42,537 nt of DNA from an uncultured Prevotella sp. (GTDB lineage: Bacteria > Bacteroidota > Bacteroidia > Bacteroidales > Bacteroidaceae). Shown piece by piece: positions 7,526 through 15,250 of this stretch. Where the stretch lies: positions 1 to 42,537 of the forward strand of contig CALUGP010000021.1 of NCBI GenBank assembly GCA_944320195.1, in the 5' to 3' direction. The position numbers were made by a program, and so were the translations under genes. Under the pieces are notes generated by a model. The model was not told the origin of the DNA and did not search any database. It saw only the letters and a list, made by a program, of their open reading frames with translations. Within the stretch, counting starts at the first letter, position 1. Every line of letters starts with the position of its first letter.

Positions 7526-8221
7526 ATGAGAAAAAATTTGTTTTATGTTTTTATAAGCATTATAAGTGCTTTTGGGCTTTCATCTTGCTCAGATCAGGAT
7601 GATATGGTATTCAGTTGCGATGAAAGTGTGAATCTGTGGGCAAAAGAGAATATTGCGGAGATTCGTGAGATGAATAGAGCTGGATGGAAAACTTTGCCTG
7701 CATCGAAAAAACGTGCTGCTTATGTGGCATTCACGCCGCAACAAAAAATCTCATTTTGGAAGGAGAAGCTGACAAACGTAATGTCTATGGACTGGACTAA
7801 AGAAGAACAGGCCCATATAAAACTTGTTTATGATTTTGTAAATGAGCATCCTGATTTCTTTGGCGGTGACGGTTTGACGGATGAGCAGCTGAATGTGTTG
7901 GATCTGTTCTTTTATAAATGGGTTGATGTTGCCCGGAATGAGTTGGGGTGGGATATGAAACTAATTGCTGCAATAGCGGCTTATGGTGGCGATTTCGAAA
8001 TTGATGCTTCTACAAAGGGACGTAAACGTGTTGTTACGGATATTTTCGATGATCGTTTGGACGATATGAATAGTTGTCATTGTAATACGGGGATGCTTTC
8101 AGACTTTTGCAATGTTACAGGGGAGGGGATGTGTGAAGACGTAAAATGTGAAGGAAGCGATTGGGGCTGTGGTTGGATATGGCTTGACGATTGTAATGGT
8201 AGATGTTCCGAGTTTTTGTAA
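7526..8221 (+). CDS. Fulvocin C-related cysteine-rich lipoprotein
   Basis: A 231-residue lipoprotein (lipobox LSSC, Cys21). Residues about 30-180 look helical and hydrophilic, with many W and aromatic residues. The last 51 residues form a compact domain with eight cysteines at 184, 186, 195, 203, 208, 215, 223 and 227, in a CxC...C...C...C...GCGWxW...CNGxC layout. From memory, the Myxococcus fulvus bacteriocin fulvocin C is about 45 residues, also has eight cysteines, starts CxC, and has a GCGxGW...CNG end. So this domain is probably its relative, and the protein may be a tethered precursor. Bacteroidota proteins annotated as fulvocin C-related are known. Whether it is antibacterial is unproven. 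It is AT-rich like the upstream gene, and 34 bases separate it from the membrane protein gene downstream. Confidence 0.8.
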   Translation: MRKNLFYVFISIISAFGLSSCSDQDDMVFSCDESVNLWAKENIAEIREMNRAGWKTLPASKKRAAYVAFTPQQKISFWKEKLTNVMSMDWTKEEQAHIKLVYDFVNEHPDFFGGDGLTDEQLNVLDLFFYKWVDVARNELGWDMKLIAAIAAYGGDFEIDASTKGRKRVVTDIFDDRLDDMNSCHCNTGMLSDFCNVTGEGMCEDVKCEGSDWGCGWIWLDDCNGRCSEFL

Positions 8222-8255
8222 TGTAATTGTTGTTTTTTATAAAAAGATATTGCTT

Positions 8256-8711
8256 ATGAAAGAGTATTTTGTTACGTTTTGCATCGCGTTTTTCATGACC
8301 GTTTTCGCATGCTTCTTTAATTATTTCCAGTCTTTACCAATCGCAGCACTGGGCGGTCTTCCTCTTGCAGCCGTGGCATATTGGCGCATGGCTGTGGTGA
8401 ATAAGGCCGGATTGAGCCTCACCAGCCATACAGTGGCGTTCATGCTGGGCTGGTTCTTGATATTTGCAGCGGTTATTTTCCCGATGTTGAAGAGCACACT
8501 GGGCAGTGTTATGATATATTGCAGTTGGGGACTGGCGGCTCTTTTGGCCTGCATAGTTTACAGATTCAGGCGCAAGATTGTAGCTTCGGCTGTGGTCTCG
8601 GCTGCTGTGTGGCTTCTGTTCGTCACGTTCGCCCTGCCTGCTTGGGAGGATTATCTGAAGACTTGGCCGAAGAATAAGGCCGGGTGGGTGATGCCGTGGA
8701 ACGAGCATTAG
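8256..8711 (+). CDS. Four-helix membrane protein, paralogue B
   Basis: A 151-residue membrane protein, paralogue of the one at 6346-6795. The frame is open from 8148, overlapping the fulvocin-like gene. The ATG at 8256 is chosen because it aligns with the paralogue's first residues (MKEYF against MKELF) and places a hydrophobic helix at the N-terminus. Shared segments are ALGGLPLAAVAYWR, FMLGWF, LGSVMIY, SWGLAA and FVT..LP.W. The C-terminal 20 residues are polar and differ. It is the last gene of the DUF1573/fulvocin-like operon and is followed by repeat copy 4. Its tight linkage to a bacteriocin-like gene makes an immunity or maturation role a reasonable guess; the family is not recognised. 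Confidence 0.8.
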   Translation: MKEYFVTFCIAFFMTVFACFFNYFQSLPIAALGGLPLAAVAYWRMAVVNKAGLSLTSHTVAFMLGWFLIFAAVIFPMLKSTLGSVMIYCSWGLAALLACIVYRFRRKIVASAVVSAAVWLLFVTFALPAWEDYLKTWPKNKAGWVMPWNEH

Positions 8712-8819
8712 TCACGGCAGGACGGTCTGCGGCATTCAAGCGTTATGCCGGTTTGATAACTGTCTGCATCGCGTTCAATCTTTGTTGGTTGAAGACTGTA
8801 CAGAGACGTGCCGCATATG

Positions 8820-8927
8820 CGTAACTGCTTGATAATCAAAGTAGCTATAAAAGACCGTGTTTTGTGTCGCGAAACATGGCCTTTTAGCGTGCGTTTGATG
8901 GCCTTTTATTTTCCAAAAGGTCATCAA
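8820..8927 (+). repeat. GGCCGTC palindromic repeat, copy 4 (degenerate)
   Basis: Keeps the lead-in GTAACTGCTTGATAATCA and the TGGCCTTTTAGCGTGCGTTTGATGG layout of copies 2 and 3. The arms have drifted (AAAAGACCGTGTTTT paired with AAACATGGCCTTTT; GATGGCCTTTT paired with AAAAGGTCATC). It begins 109 bases after the paralogue B stop. Confidence 0.75.
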
Positions 8928-9038
8928 ATGCATTTGTTTAAGTAGCTGTACAAAATTAACCGATATTATTATTTTATTCAGTTTTTCTTTACATCTTTGC
9001 CATTATCTTGCACGCTCTTCCGGGCTGTTTTCTGAGTA

Positions 9039-9129
9039 TAAGGATTTGTAATCCGCTAAATGGTTGATTGTCGATGCTTTTGCGGATTCGAATCCTTATA
9101 TTGGTTAACGGCGGATTGCAAGTCCGCCG
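9039..9129. repeat. REP-like inverted repeats
   Basis: TAAGGATTTGTAATCCGC (9039-9056) is an inverted repeat of GCGGATTCGAATCCTTA (9082-9098). A perfect hairpin follows, CGGCGGA (9109-9115) with TCCGCCG (9123-9129). All three contain the GCGGATT/AATCCGC core, typical of short extragenic palindromes. Confidence 0.6.
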
Positions 9130-9267
9130 TGACGTGAACCTTGGAACGCAGGCTTGTCTCGCGTCTTAGCTGTGCGGCTGTTGTTATGGAAACACGGCTG
9201 CCGTAAAAGTCGTCCGGCGGTTTTATAAGGAAATATTACTTCGGTTTGATAAAAAACACTTTAATAT

Positions 9268-9299
9268 TTTGCAAATCAGAAAAATAAGCCGTAACTTTG
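9268..9299 (+). promoter_or_regulatory. rpsU: Promoter of rpsU
   Basis: TTTG (9268-9271), 20 bases, TAACTTTG (9292-9299), a full Bacteroidota promoter match. The leader before the rpsU ATG at 9364 would be about 58 bases. Confidence 0.78.
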
Positions 9300-9363
9300 C
9301 AGGCGCTAATAAAAGCACCGATGTAGAAATAAGTTTAACACATTAAATAATAAAGGACAAAAC

Positions 9364-9555
9364 ATGATTATCGTACCAGTTAAAGACGGTGAGAACATCG
9401 AGAGAGCGTTGAAGAAGTTTAAGAGGAAATTCGAGAAGACAGGCGTTGTTAAGGAGCTCCGTGCACGTCAGCAGTACACAAAGCCTTCTGTCTTGAAGCG
9501 TCTCAAGATGCAGCATGCCATTTACGTCCAGAAGCTGAGAACTGCCGAGGATTAA
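9364..9555 (+). CDS. rpsU: 30S ribosomal protein S21
   Basis: S21 is a small basic protein of the 30S platform. In Bacteroidota it takes part in holding the 16S rRNA 3' end with S18 and S6, which is linked to the weak use of Shine-Dalgarno sequences in this phylum. The 63-residue protein begins MIIVPVKDGENIERALKKF and is highly basic in the middle (KRKFEKTGVVKELRARQQY), typical of the family. It opens a transcript that continues into a tyrosine recombinase and hpf, an order recalled as common in Bacteroidota. Confidence 0.97.
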   Translation: MIIVPVKDGENIERALKKFKRKFEKTGVVKELRARQQYTKPSVLKRLKMQHAIYVQKLRTAED

Positions 9556-9633
9556 AAAACATACCCGAAAATTTGGTGGTTCGGCCTAAAATTCGTAAAT
9601 TCGTTGCCGAAAACATTAGTAGGCAACGCTTTT

Positions 9634-10518
9634 ATGTGTGTTAGGGAATTTTTGGACTACCTGCGTGACGAGCGGAATTATTCTGCAAGGACGATAGGGG
9701 AATACGGCGATGACTTGCAAAAGTTTGAGTCGTTCTTCAAGAATTTGGACAACACGCTCACATGGGAGACAGTTGACTCCGATGTCATCCGTGATTGGAT
9801 GGAGAGCATGATGGATAAAGGAAACATTGCGACTTCGGTCAACAGAAGGCTGAGCGCGGTGCGTTCCTTTTATCGTTTTGCACTTTCGCGAGGTTTTGTG
9901 GTGGCCGATCCTTCAAGGAAGGTGAAGGGACCGAAAAAGGCGAAGCCTCTGCCGCAGTTTGTAAGAGAGGCCGACATGGAAACCCTGCTTGACGAAAGCA
10001 TGTGGAATATGGAGAGGTATGAGGATGTCCGCGCGCGTACTATCATACTGACTATTTATGAGACCGGGGTGAGAATATCCGAACTTCTTGGACTTGACGA
10101 TGCCGACGTGGACGTGGAGGCGTGCCAGCTGAAGGTTACCGGCAAGCGCGACAAGCAGCGCGTGATACCTTTCGGACTTGAGTTGCGTGAAGCGTTGGTC
10201 TTTTACATGCGCATGCGTGATGCCGCGATTGAAAAGAGGTGCGGGGCATTGTTCATGTCGGTAGACGGTGGGCGGATGGCTTACTCCGCCGTGCGCCGCG
10301 AAGTGAAGAAGCATCTTTCTCGCGTATGCACACTGAGGAAACGCAGCCCTCACGTGCTCCGCCATACATTCGCCACGGCCATGCTGAACAATGGCGCTGG
10401 GATTGAAAGTGTGAAAAAACTGCTCGGGCACAGTCGTCTCACAACAACGGAGATCTACACACACACCACGTTCGAGCAACTGAAAAAAGTTTATGAATCG
10501 GCCCATCCAAGGGCTTGA
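9634..10518 (+). CDS. Tyrosine recombinase, XerC/XerD type
   Basis: A site-specific recombinase, probably one of the chromosome dimer-resolution pair. The 294-residue protein (start ATG 9634; a TTG at 9604 is an unneeded alternative) has an N-terminal SAM-like DNA-binding domain (FLDYLRDERNYSARTIGEY) and a C-terminal catalytic domain. Catalytic residues are visible: R147 (GVRISE), H240 and R243 (HVLRHTF), H266 (LGHSRL) and the nucleophile Y275 (EIYTH). The length fits Xer proteins rather than phage or transposon integrases. Its position between rpsU and hpf is a housekeeping one, so it should not be read as a sign of a mobile element. The choice between XerC and XerD cannot be made from this sequence alone. 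Confidence 0.9.
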   Translation: MCVREFLDYLRDERNYSARTIGEYGDDLQKFESFFKNLDNTLTWETVDSDVIRDWMESMMDKGNIATSVNRRLSAVRSFYRFALSRGFVVADPSRKVKGPKKAKPLPQFVREADMETLLDESMWNMERYEDVRARTIILTIYETGVRISELLGLDDADVDVEACQLKVTGKRDKQRVIPFGLELREALVFYMRMRDAAIEKRCGALFMSVDGGRMAYSAVRREVKKHLSRVCTLRKRSPHVLRHTFATAMLNNGAGIESVKKLLGHSRLTTTEIYTHTTFEQLKKVYESAHPRA

Positions 10519-10553
10519 ACCTTTAATAACCTTATAAAAAACAGGAGGTAACT

Positions 10554-10853
10554 ATGGAAATTAGAATTCAGTCGGTCAATTTTGACGCTACCGAGCAATT
10601 GAAAGCTTTTATCGAGAAGAAAGTGTCCAAGCTGGAAAAGTCTTACGAGGATATTCAGACAGTGGAAGTGGGGCTGAAAGTTGTGAAGCCTGCAACCGCT
10701 TTAAACAAGGAAACCAGTATGACGGTAATGGTGCCGGGCTCTCGTCTTTTTGTTGAAAAGGTGTGCGACACTTTTGAGGAGGGAGTTGACCTCTGCGTGG
10801 ACTCAATGAAGGTCCAATTGGTGAAATTCAAGGAAAAACTGCGGAATAATTAA
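10554..10853 (+). CDS. hpf: Ribosome hibernation factor, HPF/RaiA short form
   Basis: Binds between the ribosomal subunits in the decoding region during slow growth and silences translation. The 99-residue protein has the S30AE/YfiA fold pattern: an opening strand MEIRIQSVNFDATEQL, helix AFIEKKVSKLEKSY, and a closing helix DLCVDSMKVQLVKFKEKL. It lacks the C-terminal dimerisation domain of the long form, so it resembles E. coli HPF or YfiA in size. A good ribosome-binding site (AGGAGG at about 10542) precedes the ATG, which is unusual for this phylum. It is the last gene of the rpsU-xer-hpf group. Confidence 0.92.
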   Translation: MEIRIQSVNFDATEQLKAFIEKKVSKLEKSYEDIQTVEVGLKVVKPATALNKETSMTVMVPGSRLFVEKVCDTFEEGVDLCVDSMKVQLVKFKEKLRNN

Positions 10854-10859
10854 AAAAAA

Positions 10860-10877
10860 TCGCCAAAAGTTTTGGCG
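10860..10877. terminator. Perfect short palindrome after hpf
   Basis: CGCCAAAA joined by GT-type symmetry to TTTTGGCG forms an almost loop-free palindrome directly after the hpf stop. On the minus strand it is followed by a T-run, on the plus strand it is not. It overlaps the -33 element of the tRNA promoter, so it may also be an operator. Confidence 0.35.
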
Positions 10878-10901
10878 GTTGAAAAATTATGCCTATCTTT
10901 G
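10871..10901 (+). promoter_or_regulatory. Promoter of the tRNA-tuf transcript
   Basis: TTTG (10871-10874), 19 bases, TATCTTTG (10894-10901). Just downstream GCAGCCGT (10901-10908) and ACGGCTGC (10940-10947) can pair, giving a 5' leader stem just ahead of the first tRNA. Confidence 0.78.
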
Positions 10902-10954
10902 CAGCCGTTTTAGGACACGTCCTTACAAACAAGCGCCTGACGGCTGCTTTGCTT

Positions 10955-11028
10955 GCCTCTTTAGCTCAGTTGGCCAGAGCACGTGATTTGTAATCTCGGG
11001 GTCGTTGGTTCGAATCCGACAAGAGGCT
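10955..11028 (+). tRNA. tRNA-Thr (anticodon TGT)
   Basis: Acceptor GCCTCTT pairs with AAGAGGC (11021-11027), discriminator T at 11028. The D-loop (AGCTCAGTTGGCCAGAGC), anticodon loop with TGT, and T-loop GGTTCGAATCC are all present. Bases 11029-11031 encode CCA, unlike the other four tRNAs here. Confidence 0.96.
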
Positions 11029-11054
11029 CCAACAGGACGAAGCTGAAACAACAA

Positions 11055-11137
11055 GGGTGGTTACCAGAGTGGCCAAATGGGGCAGACTGTAAATCTGCTG
11101 GCTTTCGCCTTCGGTGGTTCGAATCCATCACCACCCA
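11055..11137 (+). tRNA. tRNA-Tyr (anticodon GTA)
   Basis: Acceptor GGGTGGT pairs with ACCACCC (11130-11136), discriminator A. Length is 83 with a long variable arm, as expected for tyrosine tRNA, and the anticodon is GTA in ACTGTAAAT. CCA is not encoded. Confidence 0.96.
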
Positions 11138-11154
11138 CTCAGTAGAAGTCTTTT

Positions 11155-11227
11155 GCGGAAATAGCTCAGTTGATAGAGCACTAGCCTTCCAAGCTGGGGG
11201 TCGCGGGTTTGAGTCCCGTTTTCCGCT
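11155..11227 (+). tRNA. tRNA-Gly (anticodon TCC)
   Basis: Acceptor GCGGAAA pairs with TTTCCGC (11220-11226), discriminator T. The anticodon loop is CTTCCAA with TCC. CCA is not encoded. Confidence 0.96.
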
Positions 11228-11233
11228 CTCGCT

Positions 11234-11305
<72 letters not shown>

Positions 11306-11378
11306 CTACGACTTTCTGATTGTATCAAAGAAGCAGAAAATACACGATTATTCATTAAAATAACAAATAAATAAAGCT

Positions 11379-12563
11379 ATGGCTAAAGAACAATTCGTAC
11401 GTACCAAACCGCATGTTAACATTGGTACCATCGGTCACGTAGACCACGGTAAGACTACCTTGACGGCAGCCATCACGACTGTACTCGCAAAGAAGGGTCT
11501 TTCTGAAGTTAAGTCATTCGACCAGATTGACAACGCTCCCGAGGAGAAAGAGCGTGGTATTACCATCAATACGGCTCACGTTGAGTATGAGACTGCAACT
11601 CGTCACTACGCACACGTTGACTGCCCGGGACACGCTGACTACGTGAAGAACATGGTTACCGGTGCTGCTCAGATGGACGGTGCTATCATCGTTGTAGCTG
11701 CAACTGACGGTCCGATGCCTCAGACTCGCGAGCACGTGCTTCTCGCTCGTCAGGTAAACGTTCCTCGTCTGGTTGTGTTCCTGAACAAGTGCGACATGGT
11801 AGAGGATGAGGAAATGCTCGAACTCGTAGAGATGGAAATGCGCGAGCTTCTCGATCAGTATGAGTACGATGGCGACAATACTCCTATCATCCGCGGCTCT
11901 GCCCTCGGCGCATTGAACGGCGTTGAAAAGTGGGAGGAGAAGGTTATGGAGCTTATGGATGCAGTTGACAACTGGATTCCGCTGCCTCCGCGTGACCTCG
12001 ACAAGCCTTTCTTGATGCCGGTTGAGGACGTGTTCTCAATCACTGGTCGTGGTACAGTTGCTACAGGCCGTATCGAGACTGGCCGTGTAAAGGTTGGAGA
12101 TGAAGTTGAATTGCTCGGTCTTGGCGAGGACAAGAAGTCTGTCGTTACAGGTGTCGAGATGTTCCGCAAGATACTTGACGAGGGTGAAGCCGGTGACAAC
12201 GTAGGTCTGCTTCTCCGCGGTATCGACAAGAACGAAATCAAGCGTGGTATGGTGCTCTGCCATCCGGGACAGATCAAGCCTTACAAGAAGTTCAAGGCTC
12301 AGATCTACGTTCTGAAGAAAGAGGAAGGCGGCCGTCACACTCCGTTCGGAAACAAGTATCGTCCTCAGTTCTATCTCCGTACTATGGACTGCACGGGTGA
12401 AATCTCTCTGCCGGAAGGCGTTGAGATGGTAATGCCTGGTGACAACGTAACCATCACTGTAGATCTTATCTACGCAGTTGCATTGAACGTTGGTCTGCGT
12501 TTCGCTATCCGCGAAGGTGGCCGTACGGTAGGTGCTGGTCAGATCACTGAAATCATCGACTAA
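11379..12563 (+). CDS. tuf: Elongation factor Tu
   Basis: Delivers aminoacyl-tRNA to the ribosomal A site with GTP. The 394-residue protein has the P-loop GHVDHGKT (19-26), switch I with the [14 protein letters not shown] segment, G3 DCPGHADY, and G4 NKCD, followed by the two beta-barrel domains. It is the only tuf gene visible and sits in the conserved order tRNAs-tuf-tRNA-Trp-secE-nusG. Codon use is strongly biased (CGT, GGT, CTC), as expected for one of the most abundant proteins. It is followed by a hairpin at 12585-12617. Confidence 0.98.
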   Translation: MAKEQFVRTKPHVNIGTIGHVDHGKTTLTAAITTVLAKKGLSEVKSFDQIDNAPEEKERGITINTAHVEYETATRHYAHVDCPGHADYVKNMVTGAAQMDGAIIVVAATDGPMPQTREHVLLARQVNVPRLVVFLNKCDMVEDEEMLELVEMEMRELLDQYEYDGDNTPIIRGSALGALNGVEKWEEKVMELMDAVDNWIPLPPRDLDKPFLMPVEDVFSITGRGTVATGRIETGRVKVGDEVELLGLGEDKKSVVTGVEMFRKILDEGEAGDNVGLLLRGIDKNEIKRGMVLCHPGQIKPYKKFKAQIYVLKKEEGGRHTPFGNKYRPQFYLRTMDCTGEISLPEGVEMVMPGDNVTITVDLIYAVALNVGLRFAIREGGRTVGAGQITEIID

Positions 12564-12584
12564 TCTGAAGATTTGACAATCATA

Positions 12585-12617
12585 AGGCTCTCGCCTTGTA
12601 GACGGGAGCCTATTTTT
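12585..12617 (+). terminator. Terminator-like hairpin between tuf and tRNA-Trp
   Basis: AGGCTC (12585-12590 region) pairs with GAGCCT ending at 12611, extended by weaker pairs, and is followed by a five-T run (12613-12617) that abuts the tRNA. It could end most tuf transcripts and let some polymerase read into tRNA-Trp-secE-nusG. Confidence 0.65.
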
Positions 12618-12690
12618 ACGGGAATAGCTCAGTTGGTAGAGCACTGGTCTCCAAAACCAGGTGTCGGGAGTTCGAGCCTCTCTTCCCGTG
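12618..12690 (+). tRNA. tRNA-Trp (anticodon CCA)
   Basis: Acceptor ACGGGAA pairs with TTCCCGT (12683-12689), discriminator G, as usual for tryptophan tRNA. The anticodon loop is TCTCCAAAA region with CCA. The 3' CCA is not encoded. It lies directly upstream of secE. Confidence 0.96.
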
Positions 12691-12705
12691 CTAAAAAGAG
12701 ATAAT

Positions 12706-12897
12706 ATGTTTAAGACTGTTACAAATTATTGCAAGGTTTGCTATAACGAACTTGTGCATAAAACATCATGGCCGACACGAGCCGAACTTACTCACAGCGC
12801 AATGGTTGTATTATCTGCTTCCTTGATCATTGCGATTGTGGTGTTCATTATGGATTCTGTGTTTAGGTTTGTAATGAGTACTGTCTATCCGAATTAA
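12706..12897 (+). CDS. secE: Preprotein translocase subunit SecE
   Basis: The SecE subunit clamps SecY in the inner-membrane SecYEG channel. The 63-residue single-span form begins with a cytosolic amphipathic segment (KVCYNELVHKTSWPTRAEL, the hallmark of SecE) and ends with one membrane helix (VVLSASLIIAIVVFIM). The frame runs back into tRNA-Trp; the ATG at 12706 is the first codon after the tRNA. It is followed 14 bases later by nusG, the usual partner. Confidence 0.95.
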   Translation: MFKTVTNYCKVCYNELVHKTSWPTRAELTHSAMVVLSASLIIAIVVFIMDSVFRFVMSTVYPN

Positions 12898-12911
12898 TCC
12901 GTTAAGAGTAA

Positions 12912-13454
12912 ATGGCAGATTCAGGTAAGAAATGGTATGTGTTGCGTGCTGTAAGCGGCAAGGAGGCTAAGGTCAAGGAATATATCGAAGCCGAATTGAA
13001 GCACAACGCAATGCTTTCAGCTTATGTTTCCCAGGTGCTTATACCGATGGAGAAGCATGCTACTTTGCGTAACGGCAAGAGGGTTGTGAAGGAGAAAATA
13101 GCTCTTCCTGGCTACGTGCTTGTCGAGGCTGAACTGAAAGGCGATGTCGCCCATACCTTGCGCTTCATGCCTAATGTGTTAGGCTTCCTCGGGGGATTGG
13201 ACAATCCGACTCCCGTAAAGCAGTCTGATGTGAACCGGATACTTGGTACGGCCGAGGAGTCTGTGCTGGCCGAGGAGGTTAATATTCCGTTCAGCGTGGA
13301 CGAGACGGTAAAGGTTACGGACGGACCGTTCAGCGGCTTTACCGGTGTCATCGAAGAGGTGAATACCGAGAAGCACAAACTTAAGGTCATGGTCAAGATT
13401 TTCGGGCGTAAGACGCCTTTGGAACTCGGTTTTATGCAAGTTGCAAAAGAATGA
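12912..13454 (+). CDS. nusG: Transcription elongation factor NusG
   Basis: Binds RNA polymerase and links it to the ribosome or Rho. The 180-residue protein has the NGN domain (KKWYVLRAVSGKEAKVKEYI, PGYVLVEAEL) and a C-terminal KOW domain (VKVTDGPFSGFTGVIEEV). It follows secE and precedes rplK, the standard order. A small hairpin, ACGCAT (13454-13459) with ATGCGT (13468-13473) plus a T-rich stretch, starts at the stop codon and may partially terminate. Confidence 0.96.
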   Translation: MADSGKKWYVLRAVSGKEAKVKEYIEAELKHNAMLSAYVSQVLIPMEKHATLRNGKRVVKEKIALPGYVLVEAELKGDVAHTLRFMPNVLGFLGGLDNPTPVKQSDVNRILGTAEESVLAEEVNIPFSVDETVKVTDGPFSGFTGVIEEVNTEKHKLKVMVKIFGRKTPLELGFMQVAKE

Positions 13455-13513
13455 CGCATTGTTACGGATGCGTGTGTTCTTTTATATCACCAATTTTTTA
13501 ATAAACGAAAGAA

Positions 13514-13954
13514 ATGGCTAAAGAAGTTGCTGGATTAATCAAATTACAGATTAAAGGTGGCGCTGCAAATCCCTCTCCTCCCGTAGGACCCGCTCTAGGT
13601 TCAAAGGGTATTAACATCATGGGATTCTGCAAGGAATTCAACGCCAGAACCCAAGATAAGGCAGGAAAAGTTCTTCCGGTCGTTATCACTTACTATGCTG
13701 ACAAGTCGTACACTTTCGAAATCAAGACTCCTCCTGCTGCAGTTCAGCTTATGGAGGCAGCTAAGGTCAAGGGTGGTTCGGCTGAGCCTAACCGTAAGAA
13801 GGTTGCTAGCGTAACATGGGATCAGGTTCGTGCAATTGCCGAGGACAAGATGGCAGACCTCAACTGCTTTACCGTTGAGTCGGCCATGAAGCTTGTCGCA
13901 GGAACTGCAAGAAGCATGGGTATCACTGTAAAAGGGGAGTTCCCTGGTAAATAA
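13514..13954 (+). CDS. rplK: 50S ribosomal protein L11
   Basis: L11 binds the GTPase-associated centre of 23S rRNA at the base of the L7/L12 stalk. The 146-residue protein starts with the usual [20 protein letters not shown] segment and contains the P-rich hinge [18 protein letters not shown], the target region for thiopeptide antibiotics. The C-terminal RNA-binding domain ends [10 protein letters not shown]. It is 59 bases after nusG and 17 bases before rplA. Confidence 0.98.
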   Translation: MAKEVAGLIKLQIKGGAANPSPPVGPALGSKGINIMGFCKEFNARTQDKAGKVLPVVITYYADKSYTFEIKTPPAAVQLMEAAKVKGGSAEPNRKKVASVTWDQVRAIAEDKMADLNCFTVESAMKLVAGTARSMGITVKGEFPGK

Positions 13955-13971
13955 TTTATAACTTCAAGAAG

Positions 13972-14664
13972 ATGAGTAAACTGACAAAAAATCAAAAATC
14001 AGTAGCTGATAAGGTTGAAGCAGGGAAAGCATACTCTTTGATGGAAGCAGCTGAACTTGTCAAGGAGATTACCACGACGAAGTTTGACGCTTCTCTTGAT
14101 ATCGATGTACGCTTGGGCGTAGACCCACGTAAGGCTAACCAGATGGTGAGAGGCGTTGTCTCTCTTCCTAACGGAACTGGTAAGGTTACACGTGTGTTGT
14201 GCCTTTGTACACCTGATGCTGAGGCTGCTGCAAAAGAAGCCGGCGCTGATTATGTTGGTCTCGACGAGTATATCGAGAAGATCAAGGGCGGATGGACTGA
14301 CGTTGATGTCATCATCACAATGCCGTCATGCATGGGTAAGATCGGACCTCTCGGCCGTGTTCTCGGTCCGCGTGGCTTGATGCCTAACCCCAAGAGCGGC
14401 ACCGTAACTATGGATGTTGCTAAAGCAGTTAAAGAGGTAAAGCAGGGTAAGATAGACTTTAAGGTTGACAAGACCGGTATCATCCATGCTTCAATAGGCA
14501 AGGTGTCTTTCTCTGCGGAACAGATTTATCAGAATGCGAAGGAGTTTATCGCTACTGTAATCAAGTTGAAACCTGCTGCTGCCAAAGGTACATATGTCAA
14601 GAGTATCTATATTTCGAGCACGATGAGTAGGGGTATCAAGATTGATCCTAAATCAGTTGAATAA
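13972..14664 (+). CDS. rplA: 50S ribosomal protein L1
   Basis: L1 forms the mobile stalk at the tRNA exit side of the 50S subunit and in many bacteria represses its own operon. The 230-residue length is normal. Visible family segments are [20 protein letters not shown], the central [20 protein letters not shown], and the closing [14 protein letters not shown]. Its start is 17 bases after rplK and its end 18 bases before rplJ. No L1-type mimic was recognised in the short leader before rplK. Confidence 0.98.
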   Translation: MSKLTKNQKSVADKVEAGKAYSLMEAAELVKEITTTKFDASLDIDVRLGVDPRKANQMVRGVVSLPNGTGKVTRVLCLCTPDAEAAAKEAGADYVGLDEYIEKIKGGWTDVDVIITMPSCMGKIGPLGRVLGPRGLMPNPKSGTVTMDVAKAVKEVKQGKIDFKVDKTGIIHASIGKVSFSAEQIYQNAKEFIATVIKLKPAAAKGTYVKSIYISSTMSRGIKIDPKSVE

Positions 14665-14682
14665 CTCTAAAAGTTTTGTAAG

Positions 14683-15201
14683 ATGAAGAAAGAAATTAAA
14701 GATACTGTAGTTGTAGAACTCGGAGAGAAGCTGAAGGCGTATCCTCATTTCTACCTCGTTGACGTGACGGGACTGAATGCCGGCGCTACAAGCAAGCTTC
14801 GTCGCGAGTGCTTCAAGAACGAAATCAAGATGGTCGTTGTGAAGAATACTCTTCTCCACAAGGCTTTCGAGGCTTCGGATGTTGATTATGAGCCTTTGTA
14901 CGGTTGCCTTAAGGGTAGTACGGCTGTGCTTTTCTGTGAGACGGCCAATGTGCCCGCAAAGTTGCTTAAGAAGTATACTAAGGAGGGCATTCCTGCTTTG
15001 AAGGCTGCATATGCAGAAGAAAGCATCTATGTAGGTGCGGACAAGTTGGAAGAACTTGCATCACTCAAGAGCAAGAACGAGGTTATTGCAGAGATTGTCG
15101 CTTTGCTCCAGTCTCCGGCAAAGAACGTTGTTTCGGCTCTTCAGTCAGGCGCCAACACCATTCATGGTGTACTCAAGACATTAGGCGAGCGTCCTGAATA
15201 A
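14683..15201 (+). CDS. rplJ: 50S ribosomal protein L10
   Basis: L10 anchors the L7/L12 dimers to the ribosome. The 172-residue protein has the N-terminal rRNA-binding part (YLVDVTGLNAGATSKLRREC, MVVVKNTLLHKAF) and a C-terminal helix (AKNVVSALQSGANTIHGVLKTL) that binds L12 dimers. It is immediately downstream of rplA, so there is no room for a separate L10 leader of the E. coli kind. Confidence 0.97.
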   Translation: MKKEIKDTVVVELGEKLKAYPHFYLVDVTGLNAGATSKLRRECFKNEIKMVVVKNTLLHKAFEASDVDYEPLYGCLKGSTAVLFCETANVPAKLLKKYTKEGIPALKAAYAEESIYVGADKLEELASLKSKNEVIAEIVALLQSPAKNVVSALQSGANTIHGVLKTLGERPE

Positions 15202-15250
15202 GTAATCACCCATACAATTAACATTTAAAAACATTAAAATTTAGAATAAA

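Larger units (their letters stand above)
8712..9363. other. Noncoding interval between the cassette and rpsU
   Basis: About 650 bases without a gene. It holds repeat copy 4 (8820-8927), a REP-like inverted-repeat cluster (9039-9129) and the rpsU promoter (9268-9299). The sequence between 8930 and 9030 is AT-rich with nothing recognisable. Confidence 0.8.

Noticed and set aside
2212-8927. Possible CRISPR array from recurring short repeats
   Set aside because: The copies are palindromic, kilobases apart and without regular spacers; no cas genes are present.
9634-10518. Tyrosine recombinase as the integrase of a mobile element next to tRNA genes
   Set aside because: It sits in a conserved housekeeping order (rpsU-xer-hpf), has Xer length, and no attachment-site duplication of the tRNA ends was seen.
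10860-10877. Riboswitch or attenuator before the tRNA cluster
   Set aside because: The palindrome lies upstream of the predicted transcription start and is too small for a known riboswitch.
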